Positions 1-5,824 of a stretch of DNA of 5,862 nt are shown piece by piece (within the stretch, counting starts at the first letter, position 1; every line of letters starts with the position of its first letter). The stretch is from Rhodospirillales bacterium (GTDB lineage: Bacteria; Pseudomonadota; Alphaproteobacteria; Rhodospirillales_A; Casp-alpha2), in NCBI GenBank assembly GCA_016763915.1, contig JAESSX010000281.1, positions 1 to 5,862 of the forward strand. Reading direction: 5' to 3'. The notes under the pieces were generated by a model that ran no database searches, was not told the DNA's origin, and saw nothing but the letters and a program-made list of their open reading frames with translations. Both the position numbers and the translations under genes were made by a program.

Positions 1-249
1 ATAGAGGCTTTTCAGGGACCGGTCGATCTTGCTGGGATCGAAAACGTCGCCGGGTTGCACCAGCAGGTAGGATTTGACCGTTTGCGGGTCAATGCGCTGG
101 GCCCCTTCGACGACCACGTCCTTGATGGTTCCCGCCGACTGGGCGAGTTCTATCGTGTCCAGGCCGCCGCCGGCCATTACGGATATCGGAAATAGGCTAA
201 GGGCCGAAACATACAGTCCAATAGCCAAGGAGCAAAAACAGCGCCTCAA
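1..249 (-). CDS. bamA: BamA outer-membrane assembly factor, N-terminal 83 codons (partial)
   Basis: BamA is the core of the BAM complex, which folds and inserts beta-barrel proteins into the outer membrane; it has periplasmic POTRA domains and a C-terminal barrel. Only the N-terminus is present and the gene runs off the left edge. Seen here: a signal peptide with basic MRR, a hydrophobic stretch at about residues 8-25 and a likely signal peptidase I site after VMA (residue 26). The start of POTRA 1 follows, with VVVEGAQRID at 45-54 and VQPGDVFDPSKID at 64-76, typical of alphaproteobacterial BamA. The start is taken as TTG at 249-247: it is the only start codon I see that keeps the whole signal peptide, and a GGGGG Shine-Dalgarno run lies 5 nt upstream. 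An in-frame ATG at 177-175 would remove the signal peptide. The gene begins 23 nt after the rseP stop, as in the conserved operon. Identity is firm, the start less so. Confidence 0.9.
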   Translation of the reverse strand, partial: MRRCFCSLAIGLYVSALSLFPISVMAGGGLDTIELAQSAGTIKDVVVEGAQRIDPQTVKSYLLVQPGDVFDPSKIDRSLKSLY

Positions 250-254
250 AGTAA

Positions 255-259
255 CCCCC
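255..259 (-). promoter_or_regulatory. Shine-Dalgarno site of bamA
   Basis: A GGGGG run on the minus strand sits 5 nt before the TTG at 249, inside the short rseP-bamA spacer. It is the main sequence support for starting bamA at a TTG codon rather than at the downstream ATG. Confidence 0.5.
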
Positions 260-272
260 AGGAAAAGAAAAA

Positions 273-893
273 TCAGGTTATGAGATCTTTAATGAACTCT
301 ATAACTCTCAAGTGAACTAAATCGTTCCAAGTTGCGAAAACCATTAGAATCAATACCAGAATCAACCCAAAACGGAAACCGTATTCTTGAATGCGTGCAT
401 CCAAAGGCCGTCCGCGAACGGCTTCGGCTGCGAAAAACACCAAATGCCCACCGTCCAGCAAAGGAATTGGGAAAAGGTTAATCAATCCAAGATTGACCGA
501 AAGGGCGGCCATGAAAAAGAAAAGATCATCAATACCGGACCGGGCCATCTGGCCCGACAGTTGGGCGATTCTGAGCGGCCCGCCAAGGTCTTCGGCGCCC
601 CGTTCGCCCGTGATCATTTCTCCCAGATAGGTGAAAATGTTCCCCGTCAGGGCGGCGGTCTGGCGAACCCCCATCCACACCGCGGTCCACGGGGCCTGGC
701 GTTCGTATTGGGCCTGTTCCGGGTCGAAACGGACACCCAGCTGACCGACTTCGACGGTTTTTCCATCCTCGCCGGTGCGGGTTCTGGCCTTTGGCGTCAC
801 CGTCAGGGTGCGTTCCTGCTCGCCGCGCAGAACGGTGATTTTCATGGCAACGCCGGGTTTGGCGCTGATGATCCGGACAGGTCCGAAAACCAC
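273..893 (-). CDS. rseP: RseP site-2 protease, C-terminal half (downstream of frameshift)
   Basis: This is the second half of a broken rseP gene whose first half lies at 842-1411 in another frame. True homology begins at RIISAKPG (about 875), where the PDZ domain resumes. The open frame reaches back to a GTG at 893, but the first six residues look like out-of-frame readthrough rather than a real start. It holds the rest of the PDZ domain (to about residue 35 of this frame), a periplasmic linker, the conserved GGPLRIAQLSG segment (104-114), and the membrane segment with NLFPIPLLDGGH (139-150). The Asp of LDGG is the third zinc ligand of M50 proteases, complementing HExxH in the first half. A last hydrophobic helix lies at about 174-188. 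Joined across one missing base, the two halves would give about 379 residues with one PDZ domain, the alphaproteobacterial form; E. coli RseP is about 450 residues with two. Apart from the frame break the sequence looks well conserved and undecayed. Confidence 0.88.
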   Translation of the reverse strand: MVFGPVRIISAKPGVAMKITVLRGEQERTLTVTPKARTRTGEDGKTVEVGQLGVRFDPEQAQYERQAPWTAVWMGVRQTAALTGNIFTYLGEMITGERGAEDLGGPLRIAQLSGQMARSGIDDLFFFMAALSVNLGLINLFPIPLLDGGHLVFFAAEAVRGRPLDARIQEYGFRFGLILVLILMVFATWNDLVHLRVIEFIKDLIT

Positions 894-1411
894 GTAACCG
901 TCTCGCCGTCGATATCAACGATGCGGTCGCCGGACAGGATACCGGCCTCGGCGGCGGCGGAATTTTCCATCACCTTGCCGACACCGGCATAATGGCGTGG
1001 CATGCCGACGATCATGATCAGGCCGGCGAACAGGACGATCGCCAGAAGAAAATTCGCCAGCGGCCCGGCGACGACGATCGCCGCGCGCTGGGCCAGGGTC
1101 TTGTTTTGGAAGGAAAACGGCTTGTCTTCCTCGCTCAGCGGTTCCTCGTCTTCTCCGTCTTCCGGAAGGTCTGATTGCCCCAACATCTTGACGTATCCGC
1201 CAAGGGGAATCGCGCTTATTTTCCAATGGGTTCCAGCAGCGTTGGTCCAACCGAAAATTTCCTGACCGAAGCCGATGGAAAACACTTCGACGCGGACATT
1301 GTTGCGCCGGGCGACCCAATAGTGCCCCCATTCGTGAACGTAGACCAGCACCGTCAGCACGAACAAAAACAGGATAATGTTATACCAGGTGAAATCGAGC
1401 AGGAAATTCAT
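842..1411 (-). CDS. rseP: RseP site-2 (M50) intramembrane zinc protease, N-terminal half (frameshifted)
   Basis: RseP cleaves membrane-embedded anti-sigma factors and leftover signal peptides within the inner membrane, and so controls the envelope-stress response. Seen here: a first membrane helix (about residues 10-30) carrying the zinc-binding HEWGH motif (26-30; His26, Glu27, His30), the membrane-reentrant FSIGFG (44-49), IPLGGYVKM (68-76), an acidic loop (81-96), a second helix (about 109-137) and the start of a PDZ domain (from about 143, with GDRIVDIDGE at 161-170). Similarity stops after WFSDLS (174-179); the remaining ten residues are out of frame and end at a stop at 842. The protein continues in another frame at 273-893, so one base appears to be missing around 873-877. 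The ATG start has GGAAAG 7 nt upstream. The gene lies 64 nt after dxr and just before bamA, its usual place. It is either a sequencing indel in an intact gene or a real disruption; I favour the former. Confidence 0.9.
   Translation of the reverse strand: MNFLLDFTWYNIILFLFVLTVLVYVHEWGHYWVARRNNVRVEVFSIGFGQEIFGWTNAAGTHWKISAIPLGGYVKMLGQSDLPEDGEDEEPLSEEDKPFSFQNKTLAQRAAIVVAGPLANFLLAIVLFAGLIMIVGMPRHYAGVGKVMENSAAAEAGILSGDRIVDIDGETVTWFSDLSGSSAPNPALP
873..877 (-). other. rseP: Frameshift junction in rseP
   Basis: On the minus strand the sequence reads gac ctg tc cgg atc atc. The first frame encodes WFSDLS up to this point, and the RIISAKPG continuation expected from the family is encoded one base out of register immediately after it. 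Adding one base here, for example a third C in tccgg, restores a single reading frame of about 379 codons. I see no classical slippery heptamer in the right register, so programmed frameshifting is unlikely. Confidence 0.82.
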
Positions 1412-1437
1412 AAAGTTGCTTTCCGGTGAGACGTTTG

Positions 1438-1461
1438 TGCCGACACCTTATACCGTCGGCA
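1438..1461. other. Hairpin in the dxr-rseP spacer
   Basis: A perfect 7-bp inverted repeat, TGCCGAC/GTCGGCA, encloses a 10-nt loop and begins 14 nt after the dxr stop codon. Read on the plus strand it is followed by a T-rich run (1461-1474) and resembles an intrinsic terminator, but no plus-strand gene needs one. Read in the direction of the operon the T-rich run becomes an A-rich run before the hairpin, so it is not an intrinsic terminator for dxr. It could be an mRNA-stability or processing element between dxr and rseP. The role is inference. Confidence 0.5.
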
Positions 1462-1475
1462 TTTCTTGTTTTTTC

Positions 1476-2678
1476 TCAAAGTCCAGACACGAGCTGTTCA
1501 GCGATTCGCCGCCCTTCGGCATCGGCTTCGGTGACTTCGTCGAGATTGCCCAGGCTTCCACAGGTTGCGGCGCTAAGGGTTTCCCCCACAATGCGCGCAA
1601 TGTCAAGAAAACCTATGCGGTGGTTAAGGAAATGACTGACGGCGACTTCATTGGCGGCATTGAGAATGGTTGGCGCCGCACCGCCGGTTTCCAGGGCCTG
1701 GCGCGCCAGGGACAGGGCCGGAAACCGCACCGGGTCGGGGGCTTCGAAGGTCAGGGTGGCGACTTCTTCCAACGCCAGCCGGGCCGCCGGCGAGGTCATG
1801 CGTTTGGGCCAGGCCAGGGCGTAGGCAATAGGCGTGCGCATGTCCGGCGTGCCCAACTGCGCCAGAACGGAACCGTCCACGTAATCGACCATGGAATGGA
1901 TCACCGATTGCGGATGCACAATAATTTCGATCTGGTCACTGGTAACCGGGAACAGGTGAAAGGCCTCGATCAGTTCCAACCCCTTGTTCATCATGGTCGC
2001 GGAATCCACGGAGATTTTCGCCCCCATGTCCCAATTGGGATGGTTCACCGCCTCCTCAGGGGTGACGGTTTCCATTTGGGACAAGGTGAATTCGCGGAAC
2101 GGACCGCCCGACGCGGTCAGAATGATCCGGTGGACCCGTTCGGCGTTGTCAAAATCGAAGACCTGGAAAATGGCGCTGTGTTCGGAATCCACCGGCAGAA
2201 GTGTAGCCTTATGGTCGCTCACTTCGCGAACGAATACGTCGCCGGCGGAGACCAGGCATTCCTTGTTGGCCAAGCCGATGGTGGCCCCGCGCCGGACGGC
2301 GGTCAGGGTCGGTTTCAGGCCGGCGGCGCCGACAATGGACGCCATCACCCAGTCGGCCGGCTGGTCGGCGGCCTCGATGATCGCATCGGCGCCGGCGGCG
2401 ACATGAATGCCGGTCCCGGCCAGGGCGTCTTTCAGTTCCTGATAGCCTTCGGGGTCTGCCAGAACGGCGGTTTTCGGTTTCAGCCTGCGCGCCTGATCGG
2501 CCAGCAATTGGATGTTGCGGTTGGCGGTCAGGGCTTCAATGGTGAACTGTTCCAGGTTTTTTTCGATCAGTTCCACCGTGTTGCACCCGACGGAACCGGT
2601 GGAGCCCAGAATGGTCACGCTGCGCGAAGTGGAGACGGAACTGTCAGCCTGGTGAATTTTCAAAGGGTTCATGTCCAT
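1476..2678 (-). CDS. dxr: 1-deoxy-D-xylulose 5-phosphate reductoisomerase
   Basis: Dxr (IspC) converts 1-deoxy-D-xylulose 5-phosphate to 2-C-methyl-D-erythritol 4-phosphate with NADPH, the first committed step of the MEP isoprenoid pathway in the cytosol. The 400-residue product matches the family length (E. coli 398). Visible motifs: the NADPH-binding GSTGSVG (25-31), LANKECLVSAG (136-146), the metal ligands in DSEHSAIFQ (Asp164, Glu166), TASGGPFR (188-195), HPNW (213-216), MNKGLELIEAF (230-240) with the third metal ligand Glu235, and HPQSVIHSMVDY (255-266). All key residues seem present. Two ATG codons compete: 2678, used here, and 2672, which overlaps the cdsA stop as ATGA. An AGGG lies 12 nt before the first and 18 nt before the second, which favours the first slightly. 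Placing dxr between cdsA and rseP is the alphaproteobacterial arrangement. The MEP product feeds the UppS substrate pool. Confidence 0.97.
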   Translation of the reverse strand: MDMNPLKIHQADSSVSTSRSVTILGSTGSVGCNTVELIEKNLEQFTIEALTANRNIQLLADQARRLKPKTAVLADPEGYQELKDALAGTGIHVAAGADAIIEAADQPADWVMASIVGAAGLKPTLTAVRRGATIGLANKECLVSAGDVFVREVSDHKATLLPVDSEHSAIFQVFDFDNAERVHRIILTASGGPFREFTLSQMETVTPEEAVNHPNWDMGAKISVDSATMMNKGLELIEAFHLFPVTSDQIEIIVHPQSVIHSMVDYVDGSVLAQLGTPDMRTPIAYALAWPKRMTSPAARLALEEVATLTFEAPDPVRFPALSLARQALETGGAAPTILNAANEVAVSHFLNHRIGFLDIARIVGETLSAATCGSLGNLDEVTEADAEGRRIAEQLVSGL

Positions 2679-3349
2679 GTCAAAATACTGCCCTTGCCCA
2701 CGGCGCTCAAAATGGCCACGCCAACCGCCGCCGTCAGCAATCCGTCCACACGATCCAGCAGGCCACCGTGGCCCGGAATGATGCTTCCGGTATCCTTTAC
2801 TCCAAAATGGCGTTTAACCCAAGATTCTATAAGGTCTCCGCCTTGCGAGACCGCTCCGATTAGGGCGCTCAAACCGGCCAGCGTCAGAACCGCCGTCTGG
2901 TCCAGGAGCAGCGCCGCGCCGACGCCGACGATGGCTGCCATTGAGATGCCTCCGGCTAAACCGGCCCAGGTCTTGTTGGGGCTGATGACGGGGGCCAGTT
3001 TCGGGCCGCCGATCAGCCGTCCGAAGGTGTAAGCCCCGGTATCCGCCGCCCACACCACCGCCAGCAACCAGAACAGGGTATCGCGCCCGGCAACGGGGTC
3101 GGCGCGCAAGGACAACAAAGCCCAGCAGGGAAGCCCGATATATAACGCGCCGACGAGGCGCCAGCCAAGCAGACCGTCGCACAGTCTATTCCATTCGTAG
3201 GCCATGACGAGCCCGGCGGCGGCGACCAAAATCACGAAAAAATAAGATCCCGCATACACCGTCCCCAGCACAACCGGGGCTAAAACGGCGGCGGAAACGA
3301 TGCGGACACTCAGACCGCTGGTTTTTTGGTTATCCTCCGGTGACGCCAT
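2669..3349 (-). CDS. cdsA: Phosphatidate cytidylyltransferase (CDP-diglyceride synthase)
   Basis: CdsA makes CDP-diacylglycerol from phosphatidic acid and CTP in the inner membrane, the entry point to phosphatidylglycerol, cardiolipin and phosphatidylethanolamine. The product has 226 residues, short against E. coli CdsA (285), but the diagnostic family signature is complete at 176-202: SWVKRH, KDTGS, IPGHGG and LLDRVD in order. Other conserved pieces are WAADTGAYTFGR (100-111) and SPNKTWAG (123-130). Several hydrophobic segments (about 16-50, 62-80, 91-103, 131-150, 153-168, 203-217) fit a polytopic membrane protein. The ATG at 3349 is the only sensible start, since a stop lies in frame a short way upstream. 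It overlaps the uppS end by 20 nt and has only a weak upstream Shine-Dalgarno, which suggests coupling to uppS translation. The 3' end overlaps dxr. Confidence 0.96.
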   Translation of the reverse strand: MASPEDNQKTSGLSVRIVSAAVLAPVVLGTVYAGSYFFVILVAAAGLVMAYEWNRLCDGLLGWRLVGALYIGLPCWALLSLRADPVAGRDTLFWLLAVVWAADTGAYTFGRLIGGPKLAPVISPNKTWAGLAGGISMAAIVGVGAALLLDQTAVLTLAGLSALIGAVSQGGDLIESWVKRHFGVKDTGSIIPGHGGLLDRVDGLLTAAVGVAILSAVGKGSILTWT

Positions 3350-4070
3350 AGCGGCGGTCTCGTTCGTGGTATTCTATGACCGCGTTTTTCAGGTGTTCGC
3401 CGGAAAATTCAGGCCACAGAACCTGGGTGAACACCAGTTCGGTATAGGCCAACTGCCATAACAGAAAATTGCTGATCCTTTCCTCGCCACTGGTGCGGAT
3501 CAACAGGTCCGGATCGGGCATGTCGGCGGTATACAGCCGCTTGGCAATAGCGGTCTCATCGATGTCTCCGATGGCCAGGGTCCCGGCCGCGACATCTTCG
3601 GCGATTTGCCGCGCCGCGGCGGTGATTTCCGCCCGCGCCCCGTAACTCAGCGCAATGGTCAGCGTCAGGCGCGTATTGCCGGCGGTCATGGTTTCGGCGT
3701 CTTCGATCAGGGTGACGATATCTTTCTCTAGGCGGTCCCGGTCGCCGATGACCTGGAAGCGGATGCCTTCCCGGTCGAGTTCCGCGATTTCTTTTTTCAG
3801 GTAGAACCGTAACAGCCCCATCAGGTCCTTGATCTCGCTGGCCGGGCGTTTCCAGTTCTCCGACGAAAAGCCGAACAGGGTCAGGTACCGCACGCCGATG
3901 GCTATCGAGGCCTTGACGGATTTCTTGACGGCGCTTGCGCCGCGTTGATGGCCGACCGAGCGCGGCAACCCCTGGGCCTCAGCCCAGCGCCCGTTTCCAT
4001 CCATGATGATGGCGATATGTTCGGGCGGAGGTGGTGCTTGGTCTTTCTTTTGCAGGGAAACCGTTTCCAT
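3330..4070 (-). CDS. uppS: Undecaprenyl diphosphate synthase (cis-prenyltransferase)
   Basis: UppS condenses isopentenyl diphosphate units onto farnesyl diphosphate in cis to make the C55 lipid carrier used for peptidoglycan, O-antigen and other envelope glycans. From the ATG at 4070 the product is 246 residues (E. coli 253). Motifs: IAIIMDGNGRWA (19-30) with catalytic Asp24 and Arg28, GHQRG (40-44), FGFSSENWKRP (66-76), and the C-terminal LIRTSGEERISNFLLWQ block (190-206) followed by AYTELVF with Glu211 as the expected magnesium ligand. The frame stays open 23 codons further upstream to 4139, but that would run into frr and add a non-conserved lysine-rich stretch; 4070 leaves 4 nt after the frr stop, with AGG 9 nt ahead. 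The last 20 nt overlap the start of cdsA and include a GGAGG. The protein acts at the cytoplasmic face of the membrane, next in line to the CdsA reaction. Confidence 0.96.
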   Translation of the reverse strand: METVSLQKKDQAPPPPEHIAIIMDGNGRWAEAQGLPRSVGHQRGASAVKKSVKASIAIGVRYLTLFGFSSENWKRPASEIKDLMGLLRFYLKKEIAELDREGIRFQVIGDRDRLEKDIVTLIEDAETMTAGNTRLTLTIALSYGARAEITAAARQIAEDVAAGTLAIGDIDETAIAKRLYTADMPDPDLLIRTSGEERISNFLLWQLAYTELVFTQVLWPEFSGEHLKNAVIEYHERDRRYGVTGG

Positions 4071-4074
4071 CACA

Positions 4075-4641
4075 TCAAACCTGTTTAATTTCTTTTTCTT
4101 TATTGACCAGAAAATCGTCGATTTTCCCGACGGAAACATCGGTCAATTCCTGAATTTCACCGGCGTAGTCATGGTGTTCGTCACTGGAAATTTCGTTGTC
4201 CTTTTCGGCGTGCTTCAGGTTGTCCATGGCGTGGCGGCGCACGTTGCGCACGGCAATGCGGGCATCTTCGGCATATTTGTGCGCCACCTTGACCAGTTCA
4301 ATCCTGCGTTCCTCGGTCAGCGCCGGAATGGGAACCCGGACCAGTTGCCCGTCGCTGGAGGGGTTTAAGCCAAGTCCCGATTCCATAATCGCTTTTTCCA
4401 CCGACGAAACCAAGCCCTTGTCCCAGACCTGAACGGTCAGCAGCCGGGGTTCCGGAACACCGATGTTGCCGACCTGGTTCATGGGCATATCCGAGCCATA
4501 GGCTTGCACGGTAATGGCTTCCAGAAGACCGGCGCTGGCGCGTCCTGTACGCAGCCCGCCGAATTCACTACTCAGAACATCCAGCGCGCCATCCATGCGG
4601 CGGGTAACGTCCTTTTTGATTTCTGCGATATCGGTGCTCAC
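4075..4641 (-). CDS. frr: Ribosome recycling factor
   Basis: RRF, with EF-G, splits post-termination ribosomes so that subunits can be reused. The 188-residue product is close to the usual 185. Conserved segments are visible throughout: an N-terminal helix with RRMDGAL (14-20), [10 protein letters not shown] (27-36) of the three-helix domain, the beta-rich domain with [23 protein letters not shown] (52-74), [10 protein letters not shown] (89-98), IPALTEERR (105-113), and the C-terminal helices with RNVRRHAMD (131-139). The start is GTG at 4641, 7 nt after a strong GGGGGGGAG Shine-Dalgarno run; no ATG lies nearby upstream, and the next ATG (codon 16) would cut into the first helix. The Shine-Dalgarno run falls within a short hairpin (see 4646-4663). 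frr starts 36 nt after pyrH and ends 4 nt before uppS. Confidence 0.97.
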   Translation of the reverse strand: MSTDIAEIKKDVTRRMDGALDVLSSEFGGLRTGRASAGLLEAITVQAYGSDMPMNQVGNIGVPEPRLLTVQVWDKGLVSSVEKAIMESGLGLNPSSDGQLVRVPIPALTEERRIELVKVAHKYAEDARIAVRNVRRHAMDNLKHAEKDNEISSDEHHDYAGEIQELTDVSVGKIDDFLVNKEKEIKQV

Positions 4642-4645
4642 GGTT

Positions 4646-4663
4646 TTACTCCCCCCCGAGTAA
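4646..4663 (-). promoter_or_regulatory. Hairpin containing the frr Shine-Dalgarno sequence
   Basis: On the minus strand TTACTC (4663-4658) pairs perfectly with GAGTAA (4651-4646), leaving a loop of six G residues. The Shine-Dalgarno region of frr, GGGGGGGAG, spans the loop and the first bases of the 3' stem arm, and the GTG start codon follows 4 nt after the stem. The structure could present the G-run to the ribosome or partly mask it. The repeat is seen directly; a regulatory role is inference. Confidence 0.45.
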
Positions 4664-4677
4664 TGGAAACGGATCGA

Positions 4678-5394
4678 TCAGTGAATGACCGTAAACCTAC
4701 CCCCGCCAGAAATGACATCGGCCAGACCAGCGGGATTGTGAATGGAAAACACAAGGATTGGAACATTGTTTTCACGCGCCAGCGCAATGGCCGAGGTATC
4801 CATGACCTTGAGATTCCTGGTCAACACGTCTTGGTAGCTTAATTCCTCGAAACGTATGGCGTCTTCCGTTTTATTCGGGTCCGCGTCATAGACGCCATCG
4901 ACCTGGGTTCCCTTTAAAAGAGCATCGCAGTTCATTTCCACGGCGCGTAGTGCGGCGGCTGTGTCGGTGGTAAAAAACGGATTGCCGGTGCCGCCGGCAA
5001 AAATCACCACGCGGCCTTTTTCCATATGGCGAACGGCGCGGCGGCGGATATAGGGCTCGCAGACCGTGGCCATGGGGATCGCCGATTGCACGCGGGTCGG
5101 CACATCCATGCTTTCCAGCACGCTTTGCACGGCCAGGGCGTTCATCACGGTCGCCAGCATGCCCATGTAATCGGCGCTGGTGCGCTCGATGCCCTTGGCG
5201 GCTTCGGAAACCCCGCGAAAAATATTACCGGCGCCGATGACCAGGCAGATTTGCACGCCTTTTTCGTGGACGTCTTTTATATCCCTGCAGATACGCTCGA
5301 CGGTTTCCTGATCGATGCCGTAATCCAGTTTGCCCATCAGGCCTTCCCCGGACAACTTCAGAAGAATTCGCCGGTATTTCGGCTTGGGCGGCAT
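4678..5394 (-). CDS. pyrH: UMP kinase (uridylate kinase)
   Basis: PyrH phosphorylates UMP to UDP with ATP, the step that commits pyrimidines to UTP and CTP; it belongs to the amino-acid kinase family, acts as a hexamer and is usually activated by GTP and inhibited by UTP. At 238 residues it matches E. coli PyrH (241). Seen: the N-terminal [11 protein letters not shown] (11-21) with Lys13 and the SGE phosphate loop, [10 protein letters not shown] (52-61), the UMP-binding region around [14 protein letters not shown] (75-88), [19 protein letters not shown] (133-151), and [13 protein letters not shown] (161-173) at the ATP site. The ATG at 5394 has GGA 8 nt upstream and gives the short charged N-terminus usual for the family. 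It follows tsf by 73 nt and precedes frr by 36 nt, the near-universal tsf-pyrH-frr order. CTP made from its product is a CdsA substrate. Confidence 0.97.
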   Translation of the reverse strand: MPPKPKYRRILLKLSGEGLMGKLDYGIDQETVERICRDIKDVHEKGVQICLVIGAGNIFRGVSEAAKGIERTSADYMGMLATVMNALAVQSVLESMDVPTRVQSAIPMATVCEPYIRRRAVRHMEKGRVVIFAGGTGNPFFTTDTAAALRAVEMNCDALLKGTQVDGVYDADPNKTEDAIRFEELSYQDVLTRNLKVMDTSAIALARENNVPILVFSIHNPAGLADVISGGGRFTVIH

Positions 5395-5467
5395 GGCGGT
5401 GTTCCGATCAAAAACTGTTGTCGTATTCTACACCATCGGCGGGCCTTGAATAGACAAGCCGGCTAAT

Positions 5468-5824
5468 TTAGTTACCGGCGACGGCGGCAACTTCGGCGGC
5501 GAAGTCTTCTTCTTTCTTTTCAACCCCTTCCCCGAGGACGAAGAGACGGAAACCGGCCACGGAAACCGGGCTTCCGGCGTCCTTGGCGGCGTCTTCGAGA
5601 ACCCCCCCGACCTTGCTCTCGCCATCCACGACGAAGGTCTGGTCCAACAGGCAGACCTCTTCGTAAAACTTGCGCATGCGGCCTTCGAGCATCTTCTCGA
5701 TGATGTTTTCGGGTTTACCGGATTCGCGGGCCTGTTCGGCGAGGAAATTGCGTTCTTTTTCGACGTCCGCCGGGTCCAGGGAATCGCGCGATACCGACAA
5801 CGGCTTGGCGGCGGCGATGTGCAC
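5468..5824 (-). CDS. tsf: Elongation factor Ts, C-terminal part (partial)
   Basis: EF-Ts is the nucleotide exchange factor that releases GDP from EF-Tu. About 118 C-terminal residues are recognisable of an expected total near 300. [17 protein letters not shown] begins the segment, followed by [40 protein letters not shown] and a C-terminal [10 protein letters not shown], all close to alphaproteobacterial EF-Ts. The N-terminal EF-Tu-binding region (TGAGMMDCKKAL type) and the core domain should lie to the right but are not in the window. The family usually reads AMHIAAA at this point; here the sequence reads GKVHIAAA, and nothing upstream of the His resembles EF-Ts although the frame stays open to the window edge. 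The GTG at 5824, with a purine-rich AAAGG ahead of it, is therefore very unlikely to be a genuine start. pyrH follows after 73 nt. Confidence 0.9.
   Translation of the reverse strand: MHIAAAKPLSVSRDSLDPADVEKERNFLAEQARESGKPENIIEKMLEGRMRKFYEEVCLLDQTFVVDGESKVGGVLEDAAKDAGSPVSVAGFRLFVLGEGVEKKEEDFAAEVAAVAGN

Noticed and set aside
865..893. Programmed -1 ribosomal frameshift in rseP
   Set aside because: No slippery heptamer in the correct frame was found near the junction, and I know of no frameshifted RseP in related organisms; a missing base is simpler.
387..992. Plus-strand open frame of 201 codons opposite rseP
   Set aside because: It is antisense to conserved RseP sequence, has no recognisable motif and no convincing ribosome-binding site.
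1377..3032. A 551-codon open frame on the plus strand, opposite dxr and part of cdsA
   Set aside because: It lies antisense to two clearly identified genes, its translation is low-complexity (rich in Gly, Gln, Arg, His) with no recognisable domain, and such frames arise from codon bias in GC-rich genes on the other strand.
4071..4139. Longer uppS start at 4139 adding 23 residues
   Set aside because: The extension lies within the frr coding end, is lysine-rich and unlike UppS N-termini; the ATG at 4070 fits family length and operon spacing.
5395..5467. Possible promoter (TAGAAT with TTGTCT upstream) and a weak imperfect hairpin in the tsf-pyrH spacer
   Set aside because: The two boxes are 21 nt apart, too far for a normal sigma-70 promoter, and the hairpin has only about four contiguous pairs with a bulge and no T run, so neither is supported.
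5822..5824. GTG as a genuine start of a short EF-Ts C-terminal protein, with AAAGG upstream
   Set aside because: It would leave out the EF-Tu-binding N-terminal and core regions of an essential factor; the break in homology at the contig edge is better explained by an artefact or truncation.
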